In this document: piece by piece, positions 60,681 through 64,000 of the stretch
Position numbering within the stretch: the stretch's first letter is position 1
How the letters are laid out: each line of letters opens with the position of its first letter
NCBI GenBank assembly: GCA_963677165.2
Contig: CAXXSX010000001.1
Location: 620,001 to 684,000, forward strand
Source of the DNA: JAFGXT01 sp963677165
GTDB lineage: Bacteria > Verrucomicrobiota > Lentisphaeria > Victivallales > SZUA-371
Length of the DNA stretch: 64,000 nucleotides
Direction: 5' to 3'
Position numbers and translations under genes: made by a program
Notes under the pieces: model-generated
Databases searched by the model: none
What the model was told of the DNA's origin: nothing
What the model saw: only the letters and a program-made list of their open reading frames with translations

Positions 60681-61739
60681 ATGCGTACTGATCTGTTTGA
60701 TTATCATCTTCCGGAAGAACTTATTGCTCAATATCCGCCAGAACATCGCGGAGAATCCCGTATGCTTGTGCTTGACCGGAAAACCGGCGAGTGCGAATTT
60801 TGCATGTTTGCCGATATTGTCAATTATATTGCCCCGTCAGACTGTATGGTTTTCAATGATACCCGGGTCATGAGTGCCCGGATGTATGGTTTGAAAGACG
60901 GTCGTTCCGATGGTGCTCGGATTGAGATTCTGCTGATGGCGGCAGTCGATCATACTGGTGCCAAATGGCAATGTATGCTCAAGCCGGGGAAGCGGGTAAA
61001 ATCCGGTACCCGGGTTAGATTGATTACTGAAGCCGGCGAGTTTGCCGGTGATGACTGGTTTTCGGTCACTGGTCACAATAGTGACGGTACATTTGAGGTT
61101 GAATTCAATTCTACTGATAATTTTGCTTTACAAGCTCGTTACGGACATATGCCGTTGCCGCCGTACATTAAGCGTTCAGACTCCGAGTTTGACAAGGAGC
61201 GTTATCAGACCGTGTTTGCGAAGGAATCCGGTGCAGTTGCGGCTCCGACTGCCGGTTTGCACTTTACTGATGGAATTCTACGAAAAATCACTGATAAGGG
61301 AGCTGGATCCGCGAATGTCACGCTTCATGTCGGACCGGGAACGTTTAAGCCGGTTTCGGTTGAAAATATCCTTGATCACAAGATGCATACGGAACGTTAT
61401 GTGCTTACTCAAGAGTCTGCCGACAAGATTAACGATACGAAAGATTCCGGTGGACGGATTCTGGCGGTTGGAACCACTTCGGTGCGTACACTTGAAAGTT
61501 GTGCCGGAGAAGGGGGGAGAGTTATGCCTGGCACTGGTGCTACCGATATTTTTATTTATCCTCCTTATCAGCCCAAAGTAGTGGATATGCTGCTGACAAA
61601 CTTCCATCTGCCAAAAAGTACGCTGCTTATGCTGGTTTCTGCTTTTGCCGGACGAGAAAACGTCCTGAAGGCATACGAACTGGCTGTCCGGGAAAAATTC
61701 CGGTTCTACAGCTACGGTGACTGCATGCTGCTCAAGTAA
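60681..61739 (+). CDS. queA: S-adenosylmethionine:tRNA ribosyltransferase-isomerase QueA
   Basis: The 352-residue protein adds the cyclopentenyl precursor from SAM to 7-aminomethyl-7-deazaguanine in tRNA (queuosine pathway). Conserved blocks: FDYHLPEELIAQYPPEHRGESRMLVLDR, VFNDTRVMSARMYG, LPPYIKR, ERYQTVFAKESGAVAAPTAGLHFT, HVGPGTFKPV, and TDIFIYPPYQPKVVDMLLTNFHLPKSTLLMLVSAFAG. Start at ATG 60681 with AGGA seven bases upstream, not the in-frame TTG at 60663. Probably cotranscribed with the rhomboid gene. Confidence 0.96.
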   Translation: MRTDLFDYHLPEELIAQYPPEHRGESRMLVLDRKTGECEFCMFADIVNYIAPSDCMVFNDTRVMSARMYGLKDGRSDGARIEILLMAAVDHTGAKWQCMLKPGKRVKSGTRVRLITEAGEFAGDDWFSVTGHNSDGTFEVEFNSTDNFALQARYGHMPLPPYIKRSDSEFDKERYQTVFAKESGAVAAPTAGLHFTDGILRKITDKGAGSANVTLHVGPGTFKPVSVENILDHKMHTERYVLTQESADKINDTKDSGGRILAVGTTSVRTLESCAGEGGRVMPGTGATDIFIYPPYQPKVVDMLLTNFHLPKSTLLMLVSAFAGRENVLKAYELAVREKFRFYSYGDCMLLK

Positions 61740-61941
61740 TCGTTTTTAGTTTACAGCTTAATCATTTAAAACTTAAAACTTAATCACTTAAAACTTAGAA
61801 CTTTCTCCGTCTCGGGGGTTGTATTTTTGCCAGCTAAGACTATGGTATTCACTTTGTTTATGACAATCGTGCAATGGTGCGGTTATTTGTGAAAGGACGA
61901 TGTTGTAACTATATAAACATTTAATATACAAGGAATAAAAA

Positions 61942-63213
61942 ATGTCTGTTACCGTTTTAGTTGGATCCCAGTGGGGGGACGAGGGCAAAGGGAAAATCAT
62001 TGATGTGCTGACCAGAGATGTTGATATGGTCGTTCGCTTCCAGGGTGGCAATAATGCTGGTCATACCGTGGAGATCGGCAATGAGAAATATGTCCTTCAC
62101 CTGGTTCCGTCAGGTATCTTCCGTCCGGAAACAATTAATGTTATTGGTAACGGACTGGTGGTTGACCCGATCGCGCTTCAGGAAGAAATGCTTGGACTGG
62201 AAGGTCGCGGTATTAGTATTGCTAATATTCAGTTGAGCGATAAAGCTCACATGATTATGCCTTATCACCGCCTGATGGATGGTTTTAATGAATCAAAACG
62301 CGCTGAGGGCAACAAGATCGGTACGACCAACCGTGGTATCGGCCCAGCTTACTGCGACAAAGCGGATCGTTGCGGTATTCGTGCTCACGAATTGCTTGAT
62401 ATGGCTGGATTTGAGTCCTTGTTCCGTGAATACGCTGCGAAATACAACGAAATTTTTGCTGCCGATGGTTACCAGACTCTTGATATTGATGCCGAATGGG
62501 TAAAACTGAAAGATGCGGCAGAATTCCTCAAACCTTATATTCAGGATACTGTCCTAAGCGTAAATAAAATGGTTAAATCTGGTAAAAAGGTACTTTTCGA
62601 AGGTGCTCAGGGAGCTCTGCTTGATATTGATCATGGTACCTATCCTTTTGTTACCAGCAGTAATACTACTTCTGGCGGTGCCTGCACCGGTTCCGGCCTT
62701 TCTCCACGTTATGTTGACGATGTTTATGGTGTTATGAAGGCATATACTACCCGTGTTGGAGAGGGTCCTTTCCAGACCGAGCTTGACAATGAGGAAGGGG
62801 AAGCTCTTCGTAAGGCCGGTAATGAGTTCGGTGCTACAACCGGACGTCCCCGCCGCTGCGGCTGGTTTGATGCTGTTGCCTCGCGTTATTCATGCATGGT
62901 TAACGGAATCAATAAGCTGGCTCTGACCAAGCTTGACGTACTGGATGATCTGCCGACTTTGAGAATTTGCATTGCTTATGAAATCGATGGAAAACGCTAC
63001 GAAGAAATGCCGTCTGACAGTAAGCTGCTCAGTAAAGTAACTCCGATTTGGGAGAACTGGGAAGGCTGGCAGGAAAGCACCTGCGAAGCTCGCTGCTGGG
63101 ATGATCTGCCGGAACAGGCGCGTAAATATCTTACTCGCATGTCTGAACTGGTTGATTCTGAAATTGGTATTATCTCCGTAGGTCCGAAACGCGAGCAGAC
63201 TTTCGAAGTATGA
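61942..63213 (+). CDS. purA: Adenylosuccinate synthetase PurA
   Basis: The 423-residue enzyme makes adenylosuccinate from IMP, aspartate and GTP, the first step from IMP to AMP. Signature GSQWGDEGKGKIIDVL (8-23) with catalytic Asp13, NNAGHTV with His41, KIGTTNRGIGPAYCDKADR, FEGAQGALLDIDHGTYPFVTSSNTT and GRPRRCGWFD are all present. Length is normal. AAGGAA precedes ATG. Its stop overlaps the next start (ATGA, 63210). No purine riboswitch was recognised in the 200-bp leader. Confidence 0.97.
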   Translation: MSVTVLVGSQWGDEGKGKIIDVLTRDVDMVVRFQGGNNAGHTVEIGNEKYVLHLVPSGIFRPETINVIGNGLVVDPIALQEEMLGLEGRGISIANIQLSDKAHMIMPYHRLMDGFNESKRAEGNKIGTTNRGIGPAYCDKADRCGIRAHELLDMAGFESLFREYAAKYNEIFAADGYQTLDIDAEWVKLKDAAEFLKPYIQDTVLSVNKMVKSGKKVLFEGAQGALLDIDHGTYPFVTSSNTTSGGACTGSGLSPRYVDDVYGVMKAYTTRVGEGPFQTELDNEEGEALRKAGNEFGATTGRPRRCGWFDAVASRYSCMVNGINKLALTKLDVLDDLPTLRICIAYEIDGKRYEEMPSDSKLLSKVTPIWENWEGWQESTCEARCWDDLPEQARKYLTRMSELVDSEIGIISVGPKREQTFEV

Positions 63214-64000
63214 GCGAAGAAAAACAGCTTACACCCGGAAAAGTAACAATCTGTATTGTTAATTACAAGACAGAAGAATTAACCCGGTTGTGTCTGCGCA
63301 GTATTCGTAAATTTACAGAATATCCCTTTGAGGTGATTGTTGTTGACAATGATTCCGGGGATGCTTCATTGGATTATTTGCGCTCGCTTTCATGGATAAA
63401 GCTTATTGAACGTCCGGGCGAGATGAAAGACAGTGGTTCCTGGGCTCATGGCACCGGTCTGGATCGTGGCTTGGAGGCTTGTACCACTGAATTCTTCATG
63501 CCGATGCATTCGGATACGTTTGTGCATAAACGCGGCTGGCTGACCGAACTGGTTAATATGTGTTCTGCGGATATTGCCTGTGTCGGAGGCGGTAAGCTTG
63601 ACTTAAAGCCGCGCTGGGAACTGCTTCTGAAGCGCTGTACTGACGCGAAAAAACTGTTACGCTGGATGAAGGGAAATCGCCAGCGCAATGACTTCTATGT
63701 GCGTACGATTTGTGCACTGTTCCGTACTGATATTCTTTTACGCGAGAAATTGCGTTTCGGCATGAATGTGGACCAGTTTACCTGTGGTAAAAAGCTTTAT
63801 TACGAACTGATGGATCGGGGTTTTAAGAGTAAAGTGCTTGACCCGTTCAAGATGGCGGAATATATTGATCACCTGGCGCATGCCACGATGGTGTTGAATC
63901 CCGAATTTACTGTTCGTGACCGGACTGAAAAGAAATGTCTTGACCAGATTAAGAAAATATTTGATTCTCGACTGGTCAGGGAAATTATGGCTGATACGTC
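63210..64000 (+). CDS. Family 2 glycosyltransferase (cut by window end)
   Basis: At least 263 residues from ATG 63210, no stop before the window end. The start MSEEKQLTPGKVTICIVNYKTEELTRLCLRSI and VIVVDNDSGDASLDYL are the GT2 N-terminus; the metal-binding position is MHSDTFV (about residue 97). Later parts (FRTDILLREKLRFGMNVDQFTCGKKLYYELMDRGFKSK) match the acceptor-side region. It overlaps purA by 4 bp. Acceptor unknown. Confidence 0.85.
   Translation, partial: MSEEKQLTPGKVTICIVNYKTEELTRLCLRSIRKFTEYPFEVIVVDNDSGDASLDYLRSLSWIKLIERPGEMKDSGSWAHGTGLDRGLEACTTEFFMPMHSDTFVHKRGWLTELVNMCSADIACVGGGKLDLKPRWELLLKRCTDAKKLLRWMKGNRQRNDFYVRTICALFRTDILLREKLRFGMNVDQFTCGKKLYYELMDRGFKSKVLDPFKMAEYIDHLAHATMVLNPEFTVRDRTEKKCLDQIKKIFDSRLVREIMADT

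Noticed and set aside
61740..61941. Possible purine riboswitch ahead of purA
   Set aside because: No purine or PRPP aptamer motif could be matched; only short AACTTAA-type repeats are seen.

Overview
The window looks like the chromosome of a Gram-negative member of the Lentisphaerota (Victivallis/Lentisphaera-like), or a near relative in the Planctomycetota-Verrucomicrobiota-Chlamydiota group. Evidence seen in the sequence: a short pseudopilin with the classic N-terminal methylation segment and an H-X9-DG tail, secreted beta-helix proteins, a formylglycine sulfatase, many AraC/GntR sugar-type regulators, and an outer-membrane lipid A gene (lpxB). The genus is an inference; no rRNA is present.

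Layout. 1-4.5 kb: the tail of a mannose-6-phosphate isomerase-like gene, an MFS transporter with a possible structured leader, an autoregulated GntR/FCD regulator plus tartrate/D-malate dehydrogenase-type operon, and an AraC regulator divergent from a beta-propeller protein (4.6-5.9 kb). 6.2-11.3 kb: a polysaccharide-type module (GntR-LacI hybrid regulator with a good promoter, pseudopilin, two secreted beta-helix proteins). 11.3-13.9 kb: two tandem WG-repeat paralogues, one frameshifted. 14-20.2 kb: thioesterase, Cache histidine kinase, lactonase-like propeller, Nudix hydrolase, FmdB zinc ribbon, RsmA/KsgA and an overlapping glycosyltransferase. 20.4-25.8 kb: EamA transporter flanked by repeats, lpxB, three tandem paralogous two-TM proteins. 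25.8-33.2 kb: a CNNM/CorC-like pair, a GYF/RDD protein, a YkgJ-type protein and a large hybrid histidine kinase. 33.3-33.6 kb: three identical tRNA-Asp genes. 35.4-39.8 kb: two paralogous GT2 proteins, one lacking key catalytic residues, next to a B12-binding radical SAM protein. 39.8-45 kb: sulfatase, then an alkaline phosphatase-YibE/F-DUF3239-like operon followed by a yibE 3' relic. 45.3-50.8 kb: glycosyltransferase-like protein, DUF1667 protein, YhhN protein, a mobile-element-rich gap, a two-gene unknown unit and a lipoprotein. 50.9-53.9 kb: AraC regulator divergent from a GH36-like alpha-galactosidase. 54.1-59.1 kb: a three-gene signalling operon (Cache-PAS histidine kinase, REC-HDOD, REC-degenerate HD-GYP). 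59.7-64 kb: rhomboid protease, QueA, PurA and a GT2 gene cut by the window end.

The most unusual feature is a set of short palindromic elements between genes. Family A (four copies), family B (three copies) and a 375-bp element share a GGTAG...CTCCG...GCGC core. The 375-bp element has 23-bp terminal inverted repeats and a perfect 8-bp target duplication, and copy B1 also has an 8-bp duplication, so these look like non-autonomous transposons (MITE-like). One copy supplies the 3' end of a membrane-protein gene and another truncates a pseudopilin gene. A third, unrelated repeat (family C) flanks the EamA gene and follows lpxB.
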